NCBI RefSeq assembly: GCF_049200465.1
Contig: NZ_CP120836.1
Span: 1,054,001-1,118,000, forward strand
DNA length: 64,000 bases
Reading direction: 5' to 3'
From: Leptothermofonsia sp049200465
Lineage (GTDB): Bacteria; Cyanobacteriota; Cyanobacteriia; Leptolyngbyales; Leptolyngbyaceae
Shown here: one piece after another, positions 52,948 through 61,787 of the stretch
How the letters are laid out: every line of letters begins with the position of its first letter
Position numbering within the stretch: the stretch's first letter is position 1
The notes under the pieces: model-generated
The model's database searches: none
What the model saw: the letters and a program-made list of their open reading frames with translations, nothing else
Told to the model about the DNA's origin: nothing
Made by a program: the position numbers and the translations under genes

Positions 52948-53148
52948 TTAGGGTAATTGTCGGTTTCCATCATGCAGTAACTCGTCTGGTCTCGCCTGTC
53001 GTTCTACAAATCGCCAGAGCACATCTCGGATGAGGGTCTGATACTCTTGCTCTCCGGAGAGCTCCCGCGATCGCTCTTTCAGTTCCGGTTCCAGTCGGAT
53101 ACAGGTGACCTGCATTTCCGAAGTGCTACCTCGTTTAGGTGTATTCAT
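52948..53148 (-). CDS. Small ribbon-helix-helix-like protein
   Basis: The 66-residue protein MNTPKRGSTSEMQVTCIRLE continues PELKERSRELSGEQEYQTLI and RDVLWRFVERQ. The strand (VTCIRLEPEL) followed by two helices fits a CopG/Arc-type ribbon-helix-helix, as found in antitoxins or small regulators. ATG 53148 is divergent from, and almost touches, the start of the HNH-endonuclease pseudogene at 53151. No toxin gene follows within 180 bp, so the partner, if any, is unknown. It appears intact. Confidence 0.65.
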   Translation of the reverse strand: MNTPKRGSTSEMQVTCIRLEPELKERSRELSGEQEYQTLIRDVLWRFVERQARPDELLHDGNRQLP

Positions 53149-53150
53149 AA

Positions 53151-53598
53151 TCCAAGAACTACCTGCCCCTGGCGCGCATCAACCCTAAACGGGCGATTGT
53201 GCTTCTGGTTACTGGACAGGCAGAGACTCTGGAGTTTAGTAGCACGCAGCCATGGGAAGTGCGCTCCCCCAGCGTCGTACTACACATTCCTGACCACATC
53301 CGGTTGACGAGCGGTAATCCAAAGCGGCATTGGAAAGTATCTCTTGTGAATCGGCGGGAAGTTCTTCGCCGCGACAACCATACCTGTCAGTACTGCGGCA
53401 GCACCCGGCATCTGATGCTGGATCACGCCATTCCTCGTTCGAAGGGTGGAACCCATACCTGGGACAAACGTGGTAATTGCCTGCGAGACGTGCAACTCGG
53501 CTAAGGGCGATCGCCTCCTGTACGAAACCCCAATGGTGCTGAAGACCAAACCCAAAGCACCAATGCATCCTGCCATTGCGTTCGCTGAGCAGTTCTAG
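53151..53598 (+). pseudogene. HNH endonuclease, 5'-truncated and frameshifted
   Basis: The frame from 53151 reads SKNYLPLARINPKRAIVLLV, GQAETLEF and WEVRSPSVVLHIPDHIRLTS. Then come RREVLRRDNHTCQYCGSTRH and LDHAIPRSKGGTHTWD, the HNH core with its CxxC. There one extra A (GACAAACGTGG at about 53463) shifts the frame. One base along it continues VVIACETCNSAKGDRLLYET and KTKPKAPMHPAIAFAEQF to TAG at 53596. No start codon precedes the homology; TAA lies at 53148-53150. It is therefore dead at both ends. Intact homologues are common single genes in cyanobacteria. Confidence 0.8.
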
Positions 53599-53609
53599 AA
53601 AGAACAGCA

Positions 53610-53698
53610 CCCTGTTGACACGCCCTTCTTACCCGAAATTGCTGATGGGGATTCTAGACACACCGCTGCCTGTGCGGACGGATAAGTGAGGTTAGAAT
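53610..53698 (+). repeat. 89-bp direct repeat, left copy
   Basis: CCCTGTTGACACGCCCTTCT to GACGGATAAGTGAGGTTAGA. An imperfect direct copy of equal length lies at 54354-54442. The two bracket the Uma2 pseudogene. Confidence 0.8.
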
Positions 53699-53703
53699 AA
53701 GTC

Positions 53704-54290
53704 ATGACTTATCACTTCTGAAGTTACCAGAGACAAAACCAGCGAGTGAGTATATCACCAGCGAGTGAGTATATCAATGGACAGGTGATTCAGAAGCCCA
53801 CGCCGCAGGGAAAGCACAGCAAATTACAAGGGAAATTGGTCACGGCAATCAATCAGATTGTTGAAGATCGAAAAATCGCTCTGGCTTTTCCAGAATTGCG
53901 ATGTACGTTTGGTGGGAGATTGATCGTACCTGATGTTTCCGTCTTTGCCTGGGATCGAATTCCAGTAGATGATAACGGCGAATTCACAAACGTCTTTCCC
54001 ATTTGCCCAGACTGGACAATTGAGATCCTGTCTCCTGACCAAAGCCCTACAAAAGTAACTAGTAAACTAGTAATATTCTGCATTGTTTGAAAAATGGTTG
54101 TCAGATGGGTTGGTTGATTGATCCGGAAGAGCGATCGATCCTCATTTATTATCCATCAGGACAACAACCTGAACTCTTACAGGAATCACAAGATGTTTTA
54201 CCTGTCCCAAAATTAGTCACTGACTTACAACTCACTGTTAATGATATATTTAGCTGGTTAAGGCTTTTATTTAGCTGGTTAAGGTTTTAG
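53704..54290 (+). pseudogene. Uma2-family protein broken by a 19-bp tandem duplication and a frameshift
   Basis: With one copy of the 19-bp duplication (ACCAGCGAGTGAGTATATC at 53738-53756 and 53757-53775) removed, the frame would read LPETKPASEYINGQVIQKPT, QGKLVTAINQIVEDRKIALA and FPELRCTFGGRLIVPDVSVF. The PD-(D/E)xK-like residues and DWTIEILSPDQSPTKV follow. Near 54075 a 1-base shift occurs; another frame continues CLKNGCQMGWLIDPEERSIL to the stop at 54290. The last codons contain a 21-bp in-frame tandem duplication (FSWLRLLFSWLRF). Uma2 proteins are abundant, poorly understood nuclease-fold proteins of cyanobacteria. Confidence 0.8.
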
Positions 54291-54353
54291 AAGTAGGCAC
54301 CTGTAAAATCTTCACTTCCGCGGCAAACTACTACAGCTTGCCTCACTTTGTTC

Positions 54354-54442
54354 CCCTGCTGACACGCTCTTCTTGTCTGGAACTGCTGATGAAGATTCTG
54401 GAAATGTCACTGCCTGTACAGACGGATAAGTGAGGTTAGAAT
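54354..54442 (+). repeat. 89-bp direct repeat, right copy
   Basis: CCCTGCTGACACGCTCTTCT to GACGGATAAGTGAGGTTAGA; see the left copy at 53610. Confidence 0.8.
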
Positions 54443-54469
54443 GAGGCACTTGGTAAACAGTAGAAAGAA

Positions 54470-55118
54470 ATGGAGCGATTGGCGATCGCCCAACAAATTG
54501 ACACTGTGATTAGTGGCTGTCGATTGCTATCAGGCTATTGAGCAACAAATTGTTGATCTACAAATTGTTGATCTACTGACCATGCTGCTGAATATGCATG
54601 ATTATAACCATCAGAACGGCACCCATCGGGAGTTATTTCGCATCATCGATATCTCCTTTCATCAATTTGTTGACAATGGGCTTCATTCCCAAGCCTTTTG
54701 TGAAATGCCCACGGCTCCTTATACATTCGTTGAGAAATTGCGAAAAACAGATTTATTTTTACTGCCTGACAAGCTTAAAGCGCATCTGGAAAATCATTTT
54801 CCTTCTCTAATTATTTTCCATGGCGAATCAACACTTGGTAAATTAGCACAGTGCCATTTCTTTGTGCCATAAGCTGAGAACCAGACTCGAACGTATATCT
54901 TGCTCTTTGGTCAGCCCAAACACCTTGCTTTCAAAGTATTGGGTAGAACTTATCTCAAATTCAGTAAGGTGGTAATTGATCAGGATGCCGATATTTTGGG
55001 CAAGATTTATCCAAATACTCGGCAGAAGATTAAACTCAACAACGAAGTTGGCATGGATTGGGTGCGGCATAACTTTGAGAGTTTTCCGCAAGTTGTAGAA
55101 CCTGATCTCTCCAGGTAA
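54470..55118 (+). pseudogene. Unknown gene interrupted by a frameshift and TAA
   Basis: ATG 54470 opens MERLAIAQQIDTVISG and is soon out of frame. A second frame (54513) gives YQAIEQQIVDLQIVDLLTML with a perfect 15-bp tandem duplication at 54546-54575. It reads on through NGTHRELFRIIDISFHQFVD and LRKTDLFLLPDKLKAHLENH to TAA at 54870. The same frame then continues RTYILLFGQPKHLAFKVLGR and KIYPNTRQKIKLNNEVGMDW to 55118. All three parts look like one former protein of about 215 residues. I recognise no family. It lies directly before the Lhr-type helicase. Confidence 0.55.
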
Positions 55119-55126
55119 ATGCTCAA

Positions 55127-57571
55127 TTGCTTCATTTGGAGACTCCACCTGTGGAAGACACGGCGCTAAAGCCCATTTTCGATTGGTTTGACAAGCAGGG
55201 CTGGAATCCGTTGCCATTTCAACTAGAAACCTGGCGAGCCTACTTGGCCGGGAAAAGCGGCATGATTCAGGTGCCAACGGGTTCGGGAAAGACCTATGCG
55301 GCTGTGATGGGCGCGATCGCCACCATGCTGCAAGCCCCCAGTCGTGGGCTCCAACTCCTCTACATCACACCCTTGCGTGCCCTTTCACGGGACATTGAGC
55401 AATCGATTCAGCGACCCATTCTGGAAATGGGCTGGAATTTACGCGTCGAATCCAGAACAGGCGATACCAGTTCATCGAAAAAAACGCGCCAGCTCAAGCA
55501 CATGCCGGATATTTTGATCACCACGCCAGAATCCCTCTCCCTGATGCTGGCTTATCCCGGTGCAAAGGAACTATTCAAATTTCTGCGGGGAGTGATTTTG
55601 GATGAATGGCACGAGTTAATGAGTTCCAAGCGGGGCACTCAGGCCGAATTGAGCCTGTCACACCTGCGGGGGATTTGTCCCAATTTACAAACCTGGGCTG
55701 TGTCAGCAACGCTCGGCAATGTGCAGGAAGCTGCTCAGGTTGCGGTAGGGCTCAATGCCGATCCCGTCATCATCCAGACCGATATTCAGCGAAAAACTGT
55801 GATCAAAAGCATTTTGCCGGAATCCGTCGATTCCTTCCCGTGGGCAGGGCATCTGGGTTTGCATATGCTGGATGAGTTGGTAAACGCCCTCGACATCGAA
55901 AAATCGACGCTGATTTTTACCAACACCCGGTTCCAGTCAGAACGATGGTTTCAGGCGCTATCCTACGCCATGCCAGAGCATACGCACCGGATTGCGCTTC
56001 ACCACGGTTCCATTGATGTGAAGGAACGGGAAGCGATCGAAGCTGGACTGAAATCTGGTGTCATCAAGTGGGTTGTCTGTACCTCGTCGCTGGATTTGGG
56101 AGTGGATTTTCAGCCCGTTGAGCGGGTGGTGCAAATCGGCAGTGCCAAAAATCTGGCTCGACTTTTGCAGCGGGCGGGGCGATCGGCACACGTCCCCCAG
56201 GGCACCTCTGAAATCTTCTTTCTACCCACTAACGCCCTGGAACTCCTGGAGATTTCTGCCTTTCGCAAGGGACTGGAAGCCGGAGATATGGAAGTCAGGC
56301 GACCACTCAACAGACCCTATGATGTATTGATTCAACATCTGGTTAGCCTGGCCTGCGGGGATGGGTTTGAAGCCAAAGAAACCCTTCAAAATCTCCGATC
56401 AACCGTTTCCTATGCCAACCTGACCAATGAAGAATTTACCTGGATTCTGGAATTCATTACCCAGGGTGGTAAGTGCCTGAGTTCTTACCCCCGGTTCAAG
56501 AAGGTGGTTTTAGAGAATGGAATTTATCAAATATCTGATCCGCAAATTGCCCGTATGCACCGCATGGGCATTGGTACTATTACCTCGAATCAGGCTGTGC
56601 AAATTCGCTACATGAATCAGACCAAAATCGGAACCGTTGAAGAAAGTTTTGTTTCAAAAATGCAAAAGGGGGACGTGTTCTTTTTTGCTGGGAAACAACT
56701 GGAGTTCCTTATGATGAAGGACATGGTTGTTTATGTCAAAGCAGCCCACAAAAAATCAACTGTGACCCCCACCTGGGCGGGTGGTAACCTGGCCATTTCT
56801 GACTCGCTGAGTGCTCATTTGAGGCATGAAATTGAAATCAGCCGGGAGGGTGGGAACCTGAACCAAGAGTTGAAGTGCGTTCTGCCAATTTTATCGGCTC
56901 AGAAACGTATCTCCCACCTTCCTGCCACAAATGAACTGCTGATTGAAGTGTGTAAGACCCGTGAGGGACAGCATCTTTATGTGTTTCCCTTTGAGGGGCG
57001 GTTTGTGCATGAAGGGTTAGGGTTTCTCTGGGGCTACCGCTTTGCAAACCAGAAGAATGCAACGTTCACCATTTCAGTTAATGATTATGGGTTTGAAATT
57101 CTTGCTCCAAAGGATTATCCCTTTCAAGAACTTTTTTCTGAACAGTTTTTTGATACCCAAAACCTTCACGAAGACATTAAAGCCAGTCTCAATATTTCAG
57201 AACTGACGAGTAGAAAGTTTCGAGGAATCGCCCAAGTTGCAGGTTTGGTGTTTAAGGGCTATCCCTCTGCCAAAAAAACAGCGAATCAGCTACAGGTCAG
57301 TTCCTCGCTACTCTACGACGTATTTTCAAAATATGAACCAGAAAATCTCTTGCTCAAGCAGGCAGAAAGGGAAGCCCTCGATGAACAGTTGGAAGTTCAC
57401 CGATTAGCCAGAACCCTTGACCGCATCCGTCAGTTAACAACGGTTTGGAAAGCAACCAGACGCCCCTCCCCCTTTGCCTTTCCATTGTTGGTAGAGCGTT
57501 TGAACTCTCGCATGTCCAACGAAAGCCTGCTAGAGCGAATCGAGCGGATGAAACAACAGTGGAGCCGTTAG
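55127..57571 (+). CDS. Lhr-family DEAD/DEAH helicase (ligase-associated DEXH-box type)
   Basis: The 814-residue helicase shows motif I QVPTGSGKTYAAVM, Ia ITPLRALSRD, Ib TTPESLSLML, II ILDEWHEL and III WAVSATLGN. RecA2 follows with IFTNTRFQSERWFQ, SSLDLGVDFQPVERV and LLQRAGRSAH. The long C-terminal winged-helix and Lhr-core part runs to the end. This matches the DEXH helicase found with an ATP-dependent ligase, an exonuclease and a phosphoesterase in a bacterial DNA damage set, but none of those partners is adjacent. The start is uncertain: TTG 55127 or TTG 55136. A TGA at about 55100 limits extension upstream. Confidence 0.87.
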   Translation: MLHLETPPVEDTALKPIFDWFDKQGWNPLPFQLETWRAYLAGKSGMIQVPTGSGKTYAAVMGAIATMLQAPSRGLQLLYITPLRALSRDIEQSIQRPILEMGWNLRVESRTGDTSSSKKTRQLKHMPDILITTPESLSLMLAYPGAKELFKFLRGVILDEWHELMSSKRGTQAELSLSHLRGICPNLQTWAVSATLGNVQEAAQVAVGLNADPVIIQTDIQRKTVIKSILPESVDSFPWAGHLGLHMLDELVNALDIEKSTLIFTNTRFQSERWFQALSYAMPEHTHRIALHHGSIDVKEREAIEAGLKSGVIKWVVCTSSLDLGVDFQPVERVVQIGSAKNLARLLQRAGRSAHVPQGTSEIFFLPTNALELLEISAFRKGLEAGDMEVRRPLNRPYDVLIQHLVSLACGDGFEAKETLQNLRSTVSYANLTNEEFTWILEFITQGGKCLSSYPRFKKVVLENGIYQISDPQIARMHRMGIGTITSNQAVQIRYMNQTKIGTVEESFVSKMQKGDVFFFAGKQLEFLMMKDMVVYVKAAHKKSTVTPTWAGGNLAISDSLSAHLRHEIEISREGGNLNQELKCVLPILSAQKRISHLPATNELLIEVCKTREGQHLYVFPFEGRFVHEGLGFLWGYRFANQKNATFTISVNDYGFEILAPKDYPFQELFSEQFFDTQNLHEDIKASLNISELTSRKFRGIAQVAGLVFKGYPSAKKTANQLQVSSSLLYDVFSKYEPENLLLKQAEREALDEQLEVHRLARTLDRIRQLTTVWKATRRPSPFAFPLLVERLNSRMSNESLLERIERMKQQWSR

Positions 57572-57601
57572 GAAGTGGGATGGGTAGATGAGTGAATGAG
57601 T

Positions 57602-57715
57602 TATAGCGGTAGTCATTATGGTTAGGACAGGGTGCAGGGGTGGAACCCCTGGCTGGGGGCGCAGCCCCCACTCCCTCTCTAATTCAGTGTCCTAACGCTC
57701 CCGCATAGAGCTATA
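57602..57715 (-). repeat. Repeat A copy 5 (inverted)
   Basis: TATAGCGGTAGTCATTATGG to GCATAGAGCTATA. It is the reverse complement of the other copies and lies 31 bp past the helicase stop. Confidence 0.9.
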
Positions 57716-57875
57716 CTCTTGTAACCAGGCTCCAGCTTGGTCATCGAACCGGAAGCTCTGGCTTCCAACAGATATGGGAAGCCGGAGTTTACAGAGGGTT
57801 ACTACACCGGAGTTTAGCAACCAGGGAACTCACAAAATAGCGCTTGACAGAGCTCCAGCCTCTTCCCGTTCCCTT

Positions 57876-58370
57876 CTACTCTGCTACAAACTCCAGAGCC
57901 ACGCCGTTCATGCAGTAGCGTTTCCCAGTGGGTTTGGGGCCATCATCAAATACGTGACCTAGATGCCCACCACAGCGGCGGCAATGGACTTCGACGCGGG
58001 TCATGAAGAATGAGCGATCGATGGATGTTTCCACTGCCCCTTCAAGTGGCGCATAAAAGCTGGGCCATCCAGTGCCACTGTTGAACTTGGTTTCCGAGGA
58101 AAACAGAGGAAGCCCACATCCTGCACATCGATATGTGCCTTTGGCATAGTTTTTATCGAGAGGGCTGGTGCCAGCACGCTCAGTTCCGTGTTTCCGCAGA
58201 ACATGAAATTGCTCTGGGGTCAGGATTTGACGCCACTCTTCCTCGGTTTTGGTGACTTCAAATTTGTTATTTGCCGTTGCCATGAGTTCAGACCTCCAGG
58301 GAAAGTAGCGTGATAACCAGGCTGTGCCAATTGCAGCTGTGCCTGTGTACAAAAGCTGACGCTTTTTCAT
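57876..58370 (-). CDS. msrB: Peptide-methionine (R)-S-oxide reductase
   Basis: MsrB reduces methionine-R-sulfoxide in proteins. The 164-residue form starts at ATG 58370 with a hydrophobic N-terminus (QLLYTGTAAIGTAWLSRYFP), so it may be exported or membrane-anchored. The MsrB core follows: TYRCAGCGLPLFSSETKFNS and GTGWPSFYAP, then VHCRRCGGHLGHVFDDGPKP. Both zinc CxxC pairs are intact, and the catalytic Cys is in RYCMNGVALEFV. The frame is open to 58472, but that part is repeat DNA. ATG 58271 (MATANNKFEV) would give the cytosolic form. Confidence 0.92.
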   Translation of the reverse strand: MKKRQLLYTGTAAIGTAWLSRYFPWRSELMATANNKFEVTKTEEEWRQILTPEQFHVLRKHGTERAGTSPLDKNYAKGTYRCAGCGLPLFSSETKFNSGTGWPSFYAPLEGAVETSIDRSFFMTRVEVHCRRCGGHLGHVFDDGPKPTGKRYCMNGVALEFVAE

Positions 58371-58407
58371 AATTTGTTCTTCTATAGCGATCCTGCTTGA
58401 AATTTGA

Positions 58408-58470
58408 ACAGGGTGCAGGGGTTCCCCCCTGCGTGGGGGCCTCGCCCCCACCCCCTTTTGTTGACAAACC
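58408..58470 (+). repeat. Short G/C hairpin repeat (repeat A/D core)
   Basis: GGGTGCAGGGGTTCCCCCCT then GTGGGGGCCTCGCCCCCAC. The outer parts of repeat A are missing. Confidence 0.7.
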
Positions 58471-58579
58471 ATTTGTGAACGCTATGAGATCTATTCTGAA
58501 TCATTTACGTAAATCCTATCGGCTGTGGACTGTGGATCATCCTGGGCAAAGTGAATTTTTTGCGCTGGAAAGTAGATGG

Positions 58580-58694
58580 TATAACGATATTTATTGTAGT
58601 TAGGACGGAGTGTAGGGGTTCCACCCCTGGCTGGAGGCACCACCCCCCCACCTCTTTTAATCCCAATGTCCTAACGCGTTTGCGTAGAGCTATA
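58580..58694 (-). repeat. Repeat A copy 6 (inverted, diverged)
   Basis: TATAACGATATTTATTGTAG to GCGTAGAGCTATA. It has more substitutions than the other copies. Confidence 0.85.
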
Positions 58695-58830
58695 TGGTAT
58701 GCTTGAGCGCTCTTTTCTGGCGATAAACCTTCCTGATTGCGTCGCATTGAATCCATTGATCGCCTACGCGCTGCATTGCGCCAGGGTATGGAGCGATACA
58801 CGAAGTATCAATCAGAATACCTCTGATTGT

Positions 58831-59891
58831 TCAACATCTTCGATTTCTTGTTGCAGGGGGGGGCGATGCGTCCTCTCTGACTGACCTTATCCAGGCGGCG
58901 ATCATGCCCGCGAGCGGAATGGCAAGAAAAATTCCCAACAATCCAGCCACCCGTTCACCGATAAATAGAGCCAGGAACAAAAGCACTGGATTTAATTCCA
59001 ATGCATCTCCCATGACTTTGGGATGGATAAAATTATCCTGGATTTGTTGAAGCAGAATGCAGGCGATTACTACCTTAAGGGCGATCGCACCTCCCTGCGA
59101 TGCCAGAACCAGTAGAGTCACAATCAGAACTCCCAGGGTAGCTCCGATCCCAGGAATCGCATCGAGTACACCAATGATGACGGACAGAATCAGGGAATAA
59201 TTAACCCCCAAAATTGAAAAAACAGCAAAACTGAGGATTGATAAAAACAGCATCAACAGCAGTTGACCGCGTAAAAATCCCAGAAAACTTCGCTGAAAGG
59301 TTTTTGCAAAGCGATTGCGGGAAGCAACGGGCACAAGCCTGATAAATAGAATAGGTGTCACAGTTTTTCACCGTCAATCAACATATATAGGGTAATGACT
59401 GCCCCAAAAACTCCTGTAAAGACACTGGAAAAAACACTCTGCACAATGCCTAAACCAGAGGCTAAACCCATTTGTAGCGTTTCAATTACTTTGCCAATAT
59501 CGAGTTGGGTGAGGAGATCCTGGAATGGCAGGAAGGTTTGCTGACTCAAAGCAGCTTTAAGACTGGTTAACAACCCCTGCCCCTGATTGAGCACTTCCAA
59601 TCCGATCAGCGTGATCATGCCAACCAGTAAGGTAAGCGCTCCAATAAAGGTCAGTGCAATTGCCAGTCCTCTGGGAATATAACGTGATAGCCAGGCCACC
59701 GGATAATTTAACAGGGCAGCAAAGATACCAGCGGCGGTAAAGAGGGCGATCGTACCGTAGAAATAATTGATCAGTAACACAGTGGCCCAGCCACAGCCAA
59801 ATAGCAGCAGATAGCGCAGGAGAGTAGAGTTACTCAGGGTTTGCCACAAATGGGCTGCTGGCGAGGGTGATGGCGACGGGCGCATGGTCAT
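58831..59891 (-). pseudogene. AI-2E family (PerM-like) membrane exporter split into two overlapping frames
   Basis: The N-terminal half (59891-59358, 177 residues, about four to five helices; FTAAGIFAALLNYPVAWLSR) ends TLYMLIDGEKL-TGA, where the family has Trp. The C-terminal half (59361-58831, 176 residues) begins at GTG overlapping that stop (GTGA). It continues PVASRNRFAKTFQRSFLGFL, GVLDAIPGIGATLGVLIV and VMGDALELNPVLLFLALFIG. Together they cover a complete AI-2E transporter. The nonsense codon plus a frame change could mean a dead gene, but the GTGA overlap would allow coupled translation of two halves. The substrate is unknown. Confidence 0.8.
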
Positions 59892-60361
59892 TGCGATGGA
59901 TGAATAAGCTAAGTATCTCGGAGGATACTTGTATGGAGCAAATTATCGATTGGCGCCATCGTCTTCACAAGGTTGTTTGAAGAGGGACGTTGTTGAATTT
60001 GGGTATGAAATGGGTGCTGTATGCTCGAAACTTCGTTTCAATTCATACTGCTTTTCAGCAACGCTTGAAGAGGTAAAGGCTGCTGTCATTTTGCATAACC
60101 TCCCCTACTGCGGGAGATAGATACCAATGAGACCTAAATGTTCATCGTTTGCCCTCAGAGTTCAGAGCTTTCTGAATTTTGGGGGCAATTTCTTCACAAG
60201 TTTGCATAACTTTTGAGCGATCGCCCGATAGATCATTACAACTCAATGTTCCCTGAGGAAATAGCGATGAACGCAACTTCTAGCTCCTGGCCCCTGCCTC
60301 CCGCCTTCCCCTGATGCGATCAAAATTTTAACCAAAATGGATTGAGCCATTGCAATCCTGA
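59892..60361. other. Intergenic region with repeat E
   Basis: Only repeat E copy 3 (59987-60064) is recognisable. The rest shows no supported gene or RNA. Confidence 0.45.
59987..60064. repeat. Repeat E copy 3
   Basis: ACGTTGTTGAATTTGGGTAT to TTTTCAGCAACGCT with the central CGAAACTTCGTTTCA hairpin. Confidence 0.88.
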
Positions 60362-60583
60362 ATGTCCACCAAAACGTCTGTTTCTGCCCGTTTCATAAGC
60401 CCCTTCAAAAGGACAGAAGCCATGAAGCCCCAAAACCTGACTTTGATGCCGCCGATTTTTTTGCCGTCTGCGATCGAGCCTTGCAAACCTGTAGACACCC
60501 TGCAAGATCGAGAGGCTCGTTTAAGAGCATTTATTCGCTGGGCACTGGGACAAAGCCGTAGCGGACAGTACCTCCCCTATTAG
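60362..60583 (+). CDS. Small hypothetical protein
   Basis: The 73-residue ORF reads TEAMKPQNLTLMPPIFLPSA then DTLQDREARLRAFIRWALGQ and SRSGQYLPY. The second half looks like a real amphipathic helix with a basic tail; the first half is less convincing. ATG 60422 (MKPQNL) or ATG 60446 (MPPIFLPS) may be the true start. It lies just before the LuxR-type gene on the same strand. I recognise no family. Confidence 0.4.
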   Translation: MSTKTSVSARFISPFKRTEAMKPQNLTLMPPIFLPSAIEPCKPVDTLQDREARLRAFIRWALGQSRSGQYLPY

Positions 60584-60752
60584 GTCATGCAATTGCGGAG
60601 CAGTGCATGATAATCACAAAAGCTGTTCTGGCACTTGCGCAAACAAAGCATTGAAAAAGAACAGCCCGCCAGGAAAGAAGTTGATACCGTTCTCAACTCA
60701 ACGGTTTAAGGCTATTCAGCAATTTCATAAATGTGCATCGAACCGCTTCCCT

Positions 60753-61499
60753 ATGAATGATTCACTCTATCCCATTGTTCGAGTTCGCATGAACTTCTTA
60801 GCCACTCTCGTTCATGTTTCACAGATTGATTCATTGCTTCAAGCTATTGCCTTTAGTGATGACAAAAGTATTGACCCATCAATTTACAAATCTTTATTCA
60901 GCCCCCTTTTACCTATGTTGACTCAATCAGAACGATTCCAATTTCCTGCAACTGAAAAAACAACCCTACTACAGGGTGTGATCGAAAGTCTACTGGATGG
61001 CATTTTGATTCTCACTTCTCAGGGAAAACAGATTTACATCAATGATGCGGCTCTCCACATCTGTCAGCGGCTTAATCCAGGACAGGCGACTGGTGTTCCG
61101 AGGGAAATCTGGCGTGCCTGTGAAGCACTAATTGAAAGTTTGAGTTTATATTCCAACCGTTCAGTTGTGATTGAATCTGAAATTGCCCTGAGTAAATCAG
61201 ATCTATTCCGTATCCGAGTCCGCTGGTTGCCACTGGAAGATGCCCAACATCCCCATCTGGTTGTGTTGATGGAAGACTGTTGCCAGTCTCTTCAGAGTCG
61301 GGCGATCGCTGAAATTCAGCAGTACGGTTTAACCCCGCGCCAGGCAGAGGTCTGGGTTTTGCATCGTATAGGCTACAGTTATCAAGACATTGCAAAAAAG
61401 CTGTACATCAGCCTCAACACAGTCAAAAAACACATTAAAGATATCCATGTGAAACAACAGTTAGCTACACTCACAACTGAACATCAGCAGGAATTTTAG
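60753..61499 (+). CDS. LuxR-type transcriptional regulator with PAS-like sensor domain
   Basis: From ATG 60753 the protein has 248 residues. A PAS-like domain (about 70-175) shows GVIESLLDGILILTSQGKQI and YINDAALHICQRLNPGQ. The C-terminal LuxR helix-turn-helix (about 190-240) shows YGLTPRQAEVWVLHRIGYSY and DIAKKLYISLNTVKKHIKDI. The frame is open to ATG 60603, adding 50 weakly coding residues, so the start is not settled. Cyanobacterial relatives are orphan regulators; the ligand and targets are unknown. Two tandem hairpins directly follow its stop. Confidence 0.82.
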   Translation: MNDSLYPIVRVRMNFLATLVHVSQIDSLLQAIAFSDDKSIDPSIYKSLFSPLLPMLTQSERFQFPATEKTTLLQGVIESLLDGILILTSQGKQIYINDAALHICQRLNPGQATGVPREIWRACEALIESLSLYSNRSVVIESEIALSKSDLFRIRVRWLPLEDAQHPHLVVLMEDCCQSLQSRAIAEIQQYGLTPRQAEVWVLHRIGYSYQDIAKKLYISLNTVKKHIKDIHVKQQLATLTTEHQQEF

Positions 61500-61507
61500 A
61501 TCTCCAA

Positions 61508-61538
61508 GATCTCCGAAATTTTTAAGATTTCGGAGATC
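61508..61538. terminator. Hairpin after the LuxR-type gene
   Basis: Perfect 12-bp stem GATCTCCGAAAT/ATTTCGGAGATC with a 7-base loop TTTTAAG, starting 8 bases past the stop. There is no T tract. Confidence 0.55.
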
Positions 61539-61544
61539 CTGACC

Positions 61545-61575
61545 GGTTTCCCAGCTTCTTCCACGCTGGGAAACC
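61545..61575. terminator. Second tandem hairpin
   Basis: Perfect 11-bp stem GGTTTCCCAGC/GCTGGGAAACC with a 9-base loop, 6 bases after the first hairpin. There is no T tract. Confidence 0.5.
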
Positions 61576-61787
61576 TATTAGGGTTCAGGCTACAGCGGGT
61601 ATAGCAATCCAGATCGTTTACAAACGCTTTAGGACGCTATAGCATTAGGAGGAAAAGAGCCAGCAATAACTTCATTGCGAATCTGGTCTAACAATGGACA
61701 GGGAGGAGTTTGAAACGATAGGATGAAATTCTTGAAGCAGTCGACTGTTCCCAGGCATCAATGTTGCTCAATGTTGCAAGGAGTCTC

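Larger units (their letters stand above)
58371..58830. other. Repeat-filled intergenic region
   Basis: It contains a short G/C hairpin copy (58408-58470) and repeat A copy 6 (58580-58694). Between and after them nothing coding is supported. Confidence 0.5.

Noticed and set aside
52764..52973. 69-codon minus-strand ORF between mazE and the RHH-like gene
   Set aside because: Composition is Ser/Arg-rich and irregular, there is no ribosome binding site, and it overlaps the RHH-like gene; it is probably chance.
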